A stretch of 64,000 nucleotides of DNA from Stropharia rugosoannulata (taxonomy: Eukaryota; Basidiomycota; Agaricomycetes; Agaricales; Strophariaceae): NCBI GenBank assembly GCA_028532985.1, contig JANCIK010000001.1, forward strand, positions 806,001 through 870,000, written 5' to 3'. Positions 23,208 through 35,060 of the stretch are shown in pieces. A model generated the notes under the pieces. It had not been told where the DNA came from and did not search any database. It saw only the letters and a program-made list of their open reading frames with translations. The position numbers were made by a program, and so were the translations under genes. How positions within the stretch are numbered: position 1 is the first letter of the stretch; each line of letters begins with the position of its first letter.

Positions 23208-25117
23208 ATGACGCACGGACCACCCCCGACCGCAGCGAGCTCTTCCAAGCCTCCACAGCCCCAAACCCAGCCCGATCCGACTTCTGTAACATGGAACGCC
23301 AACACTAGGGCGTTTCAATATCCTACTGCCCATGTCCCCAGCTATGGGCCAACCTATTCAACGCCGGGAACTACAATTCCTGTGTCCTACTATTCCAGCA
23401 TCGCCGCCAATCCATACGCGTCGTATGTTACACAACCCCAATCATATAGACTGCCGCCGCCGTCCGTCGCATCCCCAGCGGGTCCTGTGAGACCCGTCAG
23501 TAAACCAAAAGCACTGCCGGAGTCCCCTAGGCCTATGACCCCACCGCTTCCCGAACCAGAGACATATAGACACTGGGACGATGCCGTGAAGAAGTTCCTA
23601 GCGCGGGTAAAGTTTATGCAGACGCTCAAGGGATTCGAGCATGATATGCTCATGTTGAATTCAGAGTGGGAGCAGGAGGTAATCCCAGAAGCGCTGAAGG
23701 AGATGGTTAGAGGTTTGCAGGTGCGTTTGCGAGGTAATCTTGAAGGTATACATTCTCACTATATGCTGTCAAAGACTATACTAGATAAAGTGACAGGGAA
23801 GAAAGGAGACGAAGAGACTATGGATATCAGCCCCAACGTAGATATTGTTTCTACAGAAAACCAAGAAACCACCCTAGATGAGCGAAAGCTCGAGTACATG
23901 CCCACTGTGAACGGAGTTAAACTCCCGTCCCACTCCTCAGTGCGTCCCTTTCCAACATATAGTATCACACCGACGCTCAACTGCCAGCACCCGTTTATCA
24001 TTGGTTTAATCTTCTCGTCTCACCCATTATCTGTGACGACAGATCAACAAATCGATCTCGCAATTCCTTTCGCGGACGCGGGCGCGAAACGACGCGTCCA
24101 ACCGGTCCGAGTTCCTCTTTTCGCTTGCGGAGAAGCGGCGCCGGCTGCAGACTGAGGGCGGTGAGGTGCAGGCACAGGCGGCCGTGGCGGGCTCATGCGC
24201 GCGCACGGATGCGAAGCCCGTAGACCGGGACAGTCAAATGAAGTACGACATTGCGAAGAACGGCGAGGGCCCGCTCAAGAAGACCGTCAAACACGATGCG
24301 GCAGGGGCGAAGGCACAGAAGGAAGCTCAGATCGCGGCTCAGACAATCAGTGCACCTCAGGATGGCGGTGAACGCCTGGGAAGTGATAGTCCCGCTGGGG
24401 CTGGTACGTTGAAGAAGCGCAAGGTGGAGTATAATGTGGAGGAGGCGAAGAGCAAGCGGAAGCGGAAGGGGCGAGTGAAGGTCAGGGAGACGGGAAGTGA
24501 TGCAATAGCAGCATCAGACTTGGAAGACGAGGAAACTGAGGAGCGTATATCAACGACGACGCGACCTGGACTGGAGGAGCGTCTGCGAAATGTTGAGGAT
24601 CATCTAGCTGTGCGCTACGGTAAGGCCATATTGTGCATCTCTCTTCATCGCCTGTCTTACGGGTCGCATCCAGTACCTTCTCTACCACGAACACTCTTAG
24701 CCCGACTCAAGTACCTCGAAGATCACATTATAAAATTAGAAAAAGAATATCCTCCTTGGGCTGCACTGCACTTCAATCAACCCAGCCGTGGGGTACGTGT
24801 ACCTATATCTGTATCTACTTTCGGGTGTGAACTGAAAATCTCTGTTACTCCAGTGGCCTGCCCCTCCCCGCGCAACTCCCATAATCGTTCCACCTCATCA
24901 ACGCTCATCAGTCGAGATGTCTTCTATTCAGACAGTTCCTAATATGGGGGCTACGACTTCCACAAGTGCTGTGGCACCTTCAACTCCCGGCCAACCAGCA
25001 CCGGCGGGACCGCCAGTAAAAACAAGAAAGGTAAACTCCAGTCTGCAAAGGGCTGTTCTGGATCGGTTGGAGGTGCAGAAAGCGATGGAAGAAATGAACA
25101 ATATGCGACAGGGGTGA
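23208..25117 (+). CDS. MBIP1-like coiled-coil protein, 563 aa
   Basis: Four exons: 23208-23939, 24043-24619, 24674-24792 and 24854-25117 (564 codons in frame). The N-terminal third is Pro/Tyr/Ser-rich. A helical region follows (DDAVKKFLARVKFMQTLKGF), then a basic nuclear-type stretch KSKRKRKGRVK. After it comes LEERLRNVEDHLAVRY, joined across an intron to LLARLKYLEDHIIKLEKEYP and WAALHFNQPSRGWP. The paired LEERLxxVE...RLKYLEDxIxxLE pattern resembles animal MAP3K12-binding inhibitory protein 1, a subunit of the ATAC histone acetyltransferase complex. The assignment rests on that pattern and is moderate. The C-terminus is helical (LDRLEVQKAMEEMNNMRQ). The protein is probably nuclear. Confidence 0.75.
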
Positions 25118-25326
25118 TGCTTATGCGTAATGTATACAGCTGTATTGAAAGATGCCATATGTAACAGCAACTGTAATGGTGAACATAACCAGCGTGATTA
25201 ATACAACGTCAGGGATAATATACAGGGTAAATGATGCAAATACGAAGAGGAAAAGACTGTACTGGTTATGAGGAGAAAGTATAGAATCAAATATTGTCCC
25301 AGGTAATCCAAAGCTCAGAAACATAC

Positions 25327-25943
25327 CTAGGCACAAGGGCCGTTCTCAATGATTTGTCCGCAACGGCGACACCGCACCTGCCTATCCATCAGGCAGCATG
25401 CTACTCCGAGCGGGAACCAAAATATCGCGGCAAGGATACCTGTCTCGAGTCATTAACAATCAAATGGAGCAATATGGAAAGGAGCCCACCTAACAGCCCG
25501 TAATGGGTTTCCGGCTCATGTCCACCTGACTGCAGGCAGACCATTTCGGGGTGGTCTGGCGGCAAAAGGGAGACGACACGCTCGCCTGTGGCTGGGTTGA
25601 TATAGTTGTAGACGGTAGGCTGGGGCATAAAGGAAGGTTGCATAACATATGAAGGTCCAGGCGCCGACTCGACTCGCTGAACGACAGTCGGCGGCTGAGG
25701 TGCGATGGGTTTAGGAGTGTGCTCATCATCTGTGTCTAATGAGCAGGTATTAGTGTCAAGAACCTGCTTGTATGTAGTTGCGGAACATACATGGCTCGTA
25801 CGCTGGCGGACTCTCAGCTGGGGCGGCGGCATTAGCCAGCAGGGGTTGTTTCTGGCAGTACGATGAGCAGATCAATAGAAGGCATGAATCAAATCCGAAC
25901 CAGCACTCACCATATCATCGTGGTCTGGGGGTAAAGCGGGCAT
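25327..25943 (-). CDS. BRI3/LITAF-like small membrane protein, 150 aa
   Basis: Four exons on the minus strand: 25943-25911, 25851-25791, 25735-25490 and 25439-25327 (151 codons in frame). The N-terminal half is Pro-rich with a PPAY motif, a type that binds WW domains of Nedd4/Rsp5 ubiquitin ligases. The second half has a hydrophobic segment, LAAIFWFPLGVACCLMD, followed at once by VRCRRCGQIIENGPC. This gives a CxxCG zinc-type knuckle next to a membrane segment, as in brain protein I3 and LITAF-like proteins of endosomes and lysosomes. Role here inferred: endosomal membrane adaptor. The gene is convergent with the MBIP1-like gene (209 bp between stops) and divergent from PRMT1 (296 bp between starts). 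Confidence 0.78.
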
Positions 25944-26239
25944 TGCTATGGAAGGATGTCCACGTCGGCAAGGGAGAAAGGAAGAGGTTATATAGAGTTG
26001 GGACTGCGCAACTTCTGCGGAGCCGGCAGAATGGTCTGGAGAGAGGCACTGCGGCGCAGTGCGCACAGCCCATTATCGTTATGCCCGGAGGCGGCGACCG
26101 GGCCGACCGGATGTGTTCCCCACACGTGCTTAATCGGCACGTGGATCGACGCGTTTTTATTTTTCAGGTGTGCTGTGTAATTTTTGTATCCGGATTCCTC
26201 AACTCTTGCATCGATCTATACCTCCCTCACATCCTCATT
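25944..26239. promoter_or_regulatory. Bidirectional promoter between BRI3-like gene and PRMT1
   Basis: The two start codons face apart across 296 bases with no other gene between, so the promoters must be here. The stretch is GC-rich and contains a CACGTG core (CCCCACACGTGCTT) near 26120. Confidence 0.55.
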
Positions 26240-27770
<1,531 letters not shown>

Positions 27771-28359
27771 TTGCATCATTCTGTTACTCGTTATCCTTCT
27801 ATCATCATGCACACATGCTTGTTTTTTTTCGCATACGCATAACCCACCGCCTACGCCCCTGCATTATCCCCAAAAATTACTCTATCCCACCCAAAACTAT
27901 GAACACGTGGGCTCTCATTGCATGTCTGTACTCTGCTCTACCATCTCCTCTCTTTTCTATCTTTAATCGTATAGGTATTAATTTCACCTGGGAGATTCGT
28001 TGGTTCATTTGTGTAGTATCCGTCGCAGCAATATACTCAGTACAGCATTTACTTACTGCTTGCTTCTATATGACTTTTTTACTGTCGTCGTCCATTATAT
28101 GTTTTGTGTTGTCTCTGTAGAAGAAAATAGACCCTCGTTGCGATGGACCGATGTCTCGTATCAGTTAGGATGATGAACCCAAGTGAAAAGAATCTTAGTA
28201 ATAGTTGTTGTTGTACATTCAAATATGGTCAGTACATACCCAAAAATACAAAACGTATGTACACAGAGTATTAAATCTTCTAGCAAGTGCATAATAAATT
28301 ATTGAAGTAGGAAGTAGGGCCGACTGCCCAAGGTAATTCGCAATTCGTATCAGGGTATT
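27771..28359. other. Convergent 3' region of PRMT1 and the SUZ12-type gene
   Basis: No gene seen. The two stop codons face each other across this AT-rich stretch, which should hold both 3' untranslated ends. Confidence 0.55.
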
Positions 28360-30378
28360 TTAGTCGTACCAGTTATCCATGTCCGTCAAGACTTCGTAAT
28401 GGCGTAGCACCTCAGCCATTTGGTGCGCATCCAAGAATCGATTCGCAAGAAGAACCTGTAGTGCATGAGATGACATTCACGACCGGCAAAAGCATGCGAC
28501 GTACGGTGAGCCAATACTGCAGCGCATCCCACCCCGCCGCCCGATGTATCATCTTCCAAAAACACTCCACGAACGCTTTCGTGTTCTTCAAGTAGTCCCC
28601 GATGAAGTTATTCCTGTATGCAATGTACATCGTCAGTACAGTCGCGTCCCCATTGTCTCCCTCCGTACCCACACCCGCATCCAGACTCATCCATCCATCC
28701 ACACATCAATCCAATGCATACGGTGCAAACAGCCACCACGAACAGAACGGAGAAAAGTAGACGTACCGTTCGAGCATGATCCAGCGCATCCACAGAGCCT
28801 GGATAACCTTGTACTCGTCCTTGATGTCCGGGTCGCTCTCGTAGACCTCTTCCTCGCGGTCGACGATGTCCCAGTCAAGCACGCCGAACGGCTCGAGCGG
28901 GAGCGTCCCAAGCAGGTCGAACAGACAGGGCCCGTTGGGCCGTGACGAAAAGAAGACGGTGGGGCCCCCGTAGTCGGATACTGCGGGGAGGTATGGGGGC
29001 TGCGCGGCAGGTCCGAGGGGCGCATCAGGGGGAGGGGGTGTGATGGCTCGCGGGCGGGGTATATCTGCAGCAACTTGATGTTTCGTAGGGGGCAGGCACT
29101 GTGGCCCTGGCGGTGGGGACGAAGGGAGACTTGGAGATTCTGGGGAGATGGGCTCGTGTTTGACCTTTGGAGTGAGTGGGGACAGGTATACAGGGGGCAG
29201 GATGCTGATACGCCCGCGCGTGCCGACTGAGGCGATGTGCGTTTCTATCTGTTCCTTCTTAATTTTTAGCGGCATTGGGGTGATTGGATATTTATGCTCA
29301 GCTTCGTAGCTGGGGCTAGAGCTTGTTGAACGCGTAAGTGTCGCTATGCTTCTAGTACAGCCTAGCTGCGAACACATGAAAGAGCTTACCTGTCTTCTAC
29401 CCTGCGGATTCGCAGGTACCATATATCATCAACATTCTACGAGAAATCAGTGAAATAAATCAGCTTTTCGAGCTATTGCCTGCCCACCTGTGTAATCCCA
29501 CCGTTCACATGGGTCCATTCGCAAAGCATGTCGGAATGATCCCAACGTAAATGACACGCGAGCATTTCCCTTGTTGACAATGTGTTCCCTAGAACATGGC
29601 ATAGAACGCAAGTCCAAGCAGACAAAGCAACCTCAGACTCTTCGGCCGCGTCGTCTGTATATTTGACAACCAGACCAATTCCATTTACGCCAGTAGAACG
29701 TGATATCACTGGGATATCTAGACTGATGCAGCGCAGACGGAAGCCACGGCGTACGTTCCTCAGCAAGAAGGGTGTTCGGCCAGACATTTGCATGCGTATC
29801 ATAGACAGAGAGGGCCCGCCCACGTTGAATAATTTTGGAGACTCCGTAAATCCAGTATTTTTGGCGGGAAGCAAAGGACGGGCAGGGATAGTTAAAGCGC
29901 CCTCACCCATCTGTCCCTTTGAGTCTGAAGCAGACTCCGAGGCAGACGACGCCCGAACAGCAGGTTCGATGACACCATTACCAGACTCGTCAGACGACTC
30001 AGAGCCCTCGGAGTCGCTCGATGAAATAACATCAACCCTACTATCAGTTTTACGCGCTGCCCTGTTCAGGTTGTGGGCATGATTCAAAGGCAGTACATGT
30101 TCCCTAGAGCTGTATCGTTTAGTTGAAAAAAGAAGTTCGCGACATCTTAGTCTCTAAAACGATTGTTCTGAGGAAATAGGCATTAGACTTACACTGTCTT
30201 TGCAGCTGGATAAATACGTGCCTGAGGACGATATCTCAAACTGTCTTCATCCTCATCGGATGATCCTGGAGCTCTGCTGTTGGCTTTTCTCAATCGCATG
30301 GGCAGGCGGAGCCGAGTCTTGATCGCATTTGCATCAGAGCTACTGCACAGCCGTCCTCCCGACGCGTCTCTACCGGCC
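28360..30378 (-). CDS. SUZ12: SUZ12-type Polycomb (PRC2) subunit, 5' end not resolved
   Basis: SUZ12 is the scaffold of Polycomb repressive complex 2, which methylates histone H3K27. Six minus-strand exons: 30378-30193, 30109-29488, 29436-29390, 29351-28767, 28613-28505 and 28455-28360; the phases join without a stop (548 codons). A C2H2 zinc finger is visible, CVLCHVLGNTLSTREMLACH with WDH four residues on, in the typical SUZ12 sequence context. The C-terminus fits a VEFS-box: IQALWMRWIMLER, FVECFWKMI, WLTVLLANRFLDAHQMAEVL. Pro/Ser-rich and acidic (SSSDSEGSESSDES) linkers lie between. The first exon listed starts at a splice acceptor, so at least one upstream exon is missing from my model. 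The first in-frame ATG inside it is at 30299. An N-terminal truncation cannot be excluded. Confidence 0.8.
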
Positions 30379-30703
30379 CTAAAATGGAAAGTCTATTCTT
30401 AGTCTATGCCCCGGATCGCTGCTACCAGTCTACCAGTTACGTGCACACTGCAGGGGGCTCTTTCTAAGGGCAACAATTTACACGGAAGACGGAAATTTAT
30501 AGTGAGATTGGTTTTCAAATCTCAAAAAGTATATATTTTTGAAGCTTTTAACATTATAGTAAGTAGATTGGAACTCGAATCAAATTGAAAACATCTGGTA
30601 GATCATACAAACGGTGTACTAGTAATACAGGCACGACAGCAGATGCGAGAGCGAGGCAATATTGAGGAGAATAGAGACTAAACTGTCCATAACAGCCACA
30701 AAC

Positions 30704-31286
30704 TTATGCGATGCTGATCTTTTTGGGTGCTGTTTCAGCGGAAACCTTCGGGAAGGTCACTGTAAGCAGACCGTTCTCCATAGACGCCGTGATATCCTCA
30801 TCCTGGAAAATCGAATATCAGAATGCATTGATGCTGATAGTATACTAGATGCATACCTTGACACCCTGAGGAAGCTGTAGTGTACGCGAGAACTTGCCAA
30901 ATCGTCGTTCGCGCACTGCAAAGCCCCCTTCCTCAAAGTTCTTCGACTGTTTAGTCTCCGCGGCGACGGTCAGACGGTTGTTGTGCACATTGATCTGCAC
31001 GTCTTGTTTCTCGACGCCCGGAAGCTCGAAAGACGCTGTCACGATGTTCTTCTCAGTATCTTCATGAAGATCCATCCTGCATCATACAATATGTTAGGAA
31101 ATTGCTATTAACATTTTGGAGTAGCATCCTCATTTACCTTGGCTTGAAAAGCCTGACCGCCCCATCAACTGGTTGGTCCGTGTTCCGCTGGACCTGATTA
31201 GACTGTCCGAGTCGACGAGTAGAGAAGGCTTCATCAAAGAAGCGGTCGAAGTCGTAGAAGGGCTCGTAGAAGAAGACGTTCGACAT
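30704..31286 (-). CDS. Small heat-shock protein Hsp20, copy 1 (155 aa)
   Basis: ATP-independent holdase of the alpha-crystallin family. Exons on the minus strand: 31286-31138, 31076-30857 and 30802-30704. The N-terminus is MSNVFFYEPFYDFDRFFDEA. The alpha-crystallin domain follows: FELPGVEKQDVQINVHNNRL, RRFGKFSRTLQLPQGVK, then MENGLLTVTFPK. The C-terminal IxI motif is KKISIA. The intron positions are the same as in copies 2 and 3. It is two codons shorter than copies 2 and 3 in exon 1. Upstream there are a TATA-like TATATATA near 31390, a TTCTAGAA at 31413-31420 and a perfect heat-shock element at 31526-31538, so heat induction by Hsf1 is expected. Confidence 0.93.
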
Positions 31287-31412
31287 GGTATTAGAAGAGT
31301 GTAGTCGGGTTGTGATGATAGTGGTGGAGGACTTGAGTTTAGATGCCACGAATGTGTTAATGATGCTGAGTGACTGCGTTGTACGTCTCGTATATATACC
31401 ACTCCATAGTGT

Positions 31413-31420
31413 TTCTAGAA
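31413..31420. promoter_or_regulatory. Two-unit heat-shock element of hsp20 copy 1
   Basis: TTCTAGAA, two inverted nTTC/GAA units, lies 127 bases upstream of the start codon of copy 1. Confidence 0.55.
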
Positions 31421-31525
31421 TTGTAGAGAACTTGCATGAGAGAGACTGTTTTGTCAGGATGACCGAAGATAGGACGTTGCTGGAAGAAACCAGAAAGACT
31501 TGCTCACGAATTCGGTAGGCGTCGA

Positions 31526-31538
31526 GAACATTCGGGAA
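31526..31538. promoter_or_regulatory. Perfect three-unit heat-shock element, hsp20 copy 1
   Basis: GAACATTCGGGAA fits GAAnnTTCnnGAA exactly, the Hsf1 trimer site. The identical 13-mer occurs upstream of copy 2, and its reverse complement upstream of copy 3. Confidence 0.85.
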
Positions 31539-31930
31539 ATGCCGCAAGCTGATCCGGGCTTGATCAGCGGCTTCTGACGTCATAAAAGGGTCGCCGTCCC
31601 GTCGCCTCAGACCGTTCTGAAACATTATATTTATTTGTAATCGCGCATCTACTTGTTCGCGAGGATTTGTATGTGGTTTATAATTGGTAATAATCCTTCC
31701 TTGATCCTTCCTTTAAGTCGTAAGACAACCCAAATTCGACCTTCAATAAGCTCCCCTCGAAGTTCTCCGTGATGTCCCAGAAGTTGACTTTGTCTGCTTT
31801 GTCGAAGGTTGTTATTGTGTTGACTTTGTAATTGTTGTACAATGGCTCCAAATATTTTTTGTATTCGTCTTTTATCACCCAGTTTTCAGTGTCGTTGGCA
31901 GCATCTGTGTGGCTCGTCAAAATCATAGGA

Positions 31931-32188
31931 CACTTTACCGACTATAAGAGCCAAGGACAAAATTTAGGGACAATAATAGTTGACATTGGAAAATCATTTC
32001 CGTTAACGACTTTTCACATTTACGTGGCATTGTCAAGGAGCCGGGGAAGACAGAACATACGACTTCTACGCGACTTCAATGAGAAACTGTTTACGGAGCA
32101 CCCTAACGAAGAACTTCGCCAAGAAATGATACGATTGGAAGAGTTGGCCTGCTTAACAAAAGAAAAATTATGTCGCGGTGAATTGTAA
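31931..32188 (+). mobile_element. Relic of a Helitron/PIF1-like helicase C-terminus
   Basis: The frame ends FTDYKSQGQNLGTIIVDIGK, then IYVALSRSRGRQNIRLLRDF and LFTEHPNEELRQEMIRLEEL. This matches the end of PIF1-type helicases in Agaricomycete Helitron-like elements (TDYRSQGQT, YVALSRSxGRxxIRLLRDFD, then a conserved RLE run). The SQGQ and YVALSR parts are helicase motifs V and VI. Upstream of FTDY the reading becomes unrelated and the rest of the helicase is absent, so it is a 5'-truncated, inactive fragment. It lies just upstream of hsp20 copy 1. Confidence 0.75.
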
Positions 32189-33000
32189 CAATTCTATAGT
32201 CCCTGTAAAAGTACAAGAGACACGATAGATACGAATATATGAATTGTTTACCCCTAGAATACATACATTGGAGGTTATCTAATCTTATCCGTACATTATC
32301 TAATCTTATCAATTGAAAAGATTCATTGGTATCGTACCAACATTGGTCAGCAGGATCCCGGTTGCAAGCTCTACTATGTTGTTTGTACATATTATGCGAC
32401 CAAAATAGGTCGAATTCAGACCGAGTGGGACCTTAGCTTTCAGCACGGTGATCACTACTTGACATGAACCGTCACCCAACGTCGCCGCGAAACTTTATGC
32501 TGAAGAATAACATTCTTACATATGCTACATCTCTCAGAAATTTGAAGGAGTTGAGTGAAACGCTTGCTTGTCATCCAGTTATGCTTTTACTCGACTCTAA
32601 TTGAAGTGTGGATAATCCATTTGCCTCATCTGCTGTGTCCGACTTTCGCGACCGTTCTGGTATTAGAATAGTGACCATGTCCCGAACTTGTAGTCCTCTG
32701 AAGCGGTTTATACGGACCCCATAAAGATTCACAGATATCCGCTGGAGGTCTGGCTGATTTATCTTCCTCAAAAATCTTTCGTGGCTGTCCTTTTCTCTGG
32801 CACGGTCTATGACTCTGACTGTATCTGTATTCAATCTACCTACGAGTGGATGAAAACACATGCTAAATCGCCGTTCTTACCGATACCTTATCATAAATAA
32901 TGCCTTTCATGTGAAAGGAATATTCGATTTATCAAGCACTCGTTTGTGAGTCCGCCGTCCATTATCGTACCAATTCAATATTTAGGAACTGCTTCATCAC
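32189..33000. other. Intergenic region with no recognisable gene
   Basis: Short frames only, with no domain. Lies between the helicase relic and the inverted repeat, so it may be further mobile-element debris. Confidence 0.45.
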
Positions 33001-33136
33001 TGAAGCCAATCCACCCAACAGTTTTTCGAAAACACGTGGCATGTTTGTCACGGGATATTTTTCCCATACGCCAAGTTGCGAACTTGAAAGAGGCGCCTGT
33101 TGTACCACGGTATGCCTTAAAAATCATATCTCTCCA
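33001..33136 (+). repeat. Left arm of a 137-bp inverted repeat
   Basis: Begins TGAAGCCAATCCACCCAACA and includes GTTTTTCGAAAACACG and CGGGATATTTTTCCCATACG. It matches the reverse complement of 33621-33757 almost base for base, with only a few substitutions. Confidence 0.85.
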
Positions 33137-33620
33137 CCATTGAGGTATCTAGTGAGGTCCCGTCACTGTTTCCGATTCCCATCGAAGACGCATACATACT
33201 CAAACCTTATACGTACCATTACACGCGACCCGCGACCAACCCGCGATTAGAGACGTGAAATGTGTGGCTATGCACGGTTGATGCACGGGCTACGGCTCGC
33301 GCACTCCTTCTAGTCTGTGCGATTCTTGCTCTGGAGCCTGGATTAGGGACCAGGGTCTGGCAAAAACTAGTATTTAAGTACTTCACTAAATACAGATACT
33401 AACATGGGTATAAGTAAATAGATCCCTGTATTTATAAAGTAAAAAATGTGTTTACATTACAAAGTGTAGTACTAAATGTGGACAACTTTTTTTCAATGCC
33501 CACCTTCATATGCCGTAGTATTATCCTCCAGCCGTTTTAAGACCTTATCTTTCCCTCAGGCACATGGGAAGTCACACTTGAAACCAGATTTGGTGAGTGC
33601 GTCACATAGAGTCTGTATGG

Positions 33621-33757
33621 AGGAGAGATATGATTTTTTAACGTATACCGTGGTACAGCAGGCGCCTCTGTCAAGTTCGCAACTTGGCGTATGGGAAAAA
33701 TATCCCGTGACAAACATGCCACGTGTTTTCGAAAAACTGTTGGGTGGATTGGCTTCA
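33621..33757 (-). repeat. Right arm of a 137-bp inverted repeat
   Basis: Reverse complement of the left arm at 33001-33136, with a spacer of 484 bases. The match stops abruptly at TGAAGCCAATCC on the outside and near AAAATCATATCTCTCC on the inside. Confidence 0.85.
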
Positions 33758-34004
33758 GTTGCTTCATCTATGCTATACTGAGTCTGATGCATACACTCAA
33801 CCAATTACGAAAGTATGAACCTATGAAAAAGCAGTTCTTTTACACTGGCAGGCCTCACTCCTTGTTCGATACTTTATGACAAGTTATATCATTTACAACA
33901 GACACAAACGACATGATACAAAGCTAGATGGGCTACAAGCGGGTGCAATACAACGATGAAGAAAAGAAAGGCATCATGGGTGAGCGAAGAGAAATTGAAT
34001 GTAT

Positions 34005-34596
34005 TCATGCTATGGTGATCTTTTTAGGCGCCGTCTCAGCAGAAACCTTCGGGAAGGTGATTGTGAGCAGGCCGTTCTCCATAGATGCTTTGATGTCCTC
34101 GTCCTGCCAACATACGCGTCAGAACAAAATCGTACCAGCAACCAAACACTATAGTCGCATACCTTGACACCCTGAGGAAGCTGCAGTGTGCGCGAGAACT
34201 TGCCAAAGCGGCGCTCGCGTACTGCATAACCGCCTTCTTCATAGTCTTGCGACTGCTTTGTTTCCGCAGATACGGTCAGGCGGTTGTTGTGCACGTCAAT
34301 CTGCACGTCCTGCTTCTCGACACCGGGAAGCTCGAAAGAGGCTGTCACAATGTTTTTCTCAGCATCCTCATGGAGGTCCATCCTGTGTTCCGTCAAGGGT
34401 TAACATATTGCCACAAATCTTTGAATCGTCCAAGCGCTTACCTTGGCTTGAAAAGCCTGACCGCGCCATCGACTGGGCCATCACCCTGCCGCTGAACTTG
34501 GTTTGATTGTCCCGGTCGGCTTTGACGAGAGGAGAACGCTTCATCAAATAAGCGGTCAAAGTCGTAGAAAGGCTCGTAGAAGAAGATGTTCGACAT
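34005..34596 (-). CDS. Small heat-shock protein Hsp20, copy 2 (157 aa)
   Basis: Exons on the minus strand: 34596-34442, 34382-34163 and 34103-34005 (158 codons in frame). The protein is nearly the same as copies 1 and 3: MSNIFFYEPFYDFDRLFDEA, FELPGVEKQDVQIDVHNNRL, RRFGKFSRTLQLPQGVK, MENGLLTITFPK, C-terminal KKITIA. Same orientation as copy 1, 2.7 kb away. The promoters share a block (GAAGAAACCAGAAAGACTT plus the 13-bp heat-shock element), so the duplication included regulatory DNA. A second perfect heat-shock element lies nearer the start. Confidence 0.93.
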
Positions 34597-34723
34597 GATA
34601 TTGAGGTATAGTTGAGTTGCAGAGGATTAGGGGCTTTCGTCGCGATGTGTATGCGTTTTGTAGTGCTGTTGAAGCTCGCACTGAACACGATACTTATACA
34701 CCTTCATAGGTACTTCTACATTA

Positions 34724-34736
34724 TTCGAGAAATTTC
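34724..34736. promoter_or_regulatory. Perfect heat-shock element, hsp20 copy 2 (proximal)
   Basis: TTCGAGAAATTTC fits TTCnnGAAnnTTC exactly, 128 bases upstream of the start codon. Copy 3 has a one-base-shorter version, TTCGAGAAATTC, at 58044-58055. Confidence 0.85.
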
Positions 34737-34823
34737 ACGACCGTCGCAGTTGTGTCTAGGGGGTGGTGGAGCGCGATGTCACTCGAAGAAACCAGAAAGA
34801 CTTCTGCATTCGGTGTGCATCGA

Positions 34824-34836
34824 GAACATTCGGGAA
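34824..34836. promoter_or_regulatory. Perfect heat-shock element, hsp20 copy 2 (distal)
   Basis: GAACATTCGGGAA, identical to the element upstream of copy 1 and set in the same flanking block. Confidence 0.85.
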
Positions 34837-35060
34837 AGGCCGTCACTGATCATTGTCCTAATTTGGCTACTTGTAGTTCTTCAGACTTCAACGTTTCAAA
34901 TTTCAACGTTTAATGCGCTCTTGACATGCTCTCCAAAGACTTTGACCCTACATGATACCCGTACCAAGAGTTGGTTGCAAAGAATTTTTGGATCGAGCCC
35001 TTCGACCACGGTTGACTGATATTTCTGTATCGTCTAAAAATAGCCTTTACTGATATCCTA

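Noticed and set aside
32571..32861. 96-codon minus-strand frame near the helicase relic
   Set aside because: No domain recognised and no splice-linked neighbours. It may be mobile-element debris but cannot be supported.
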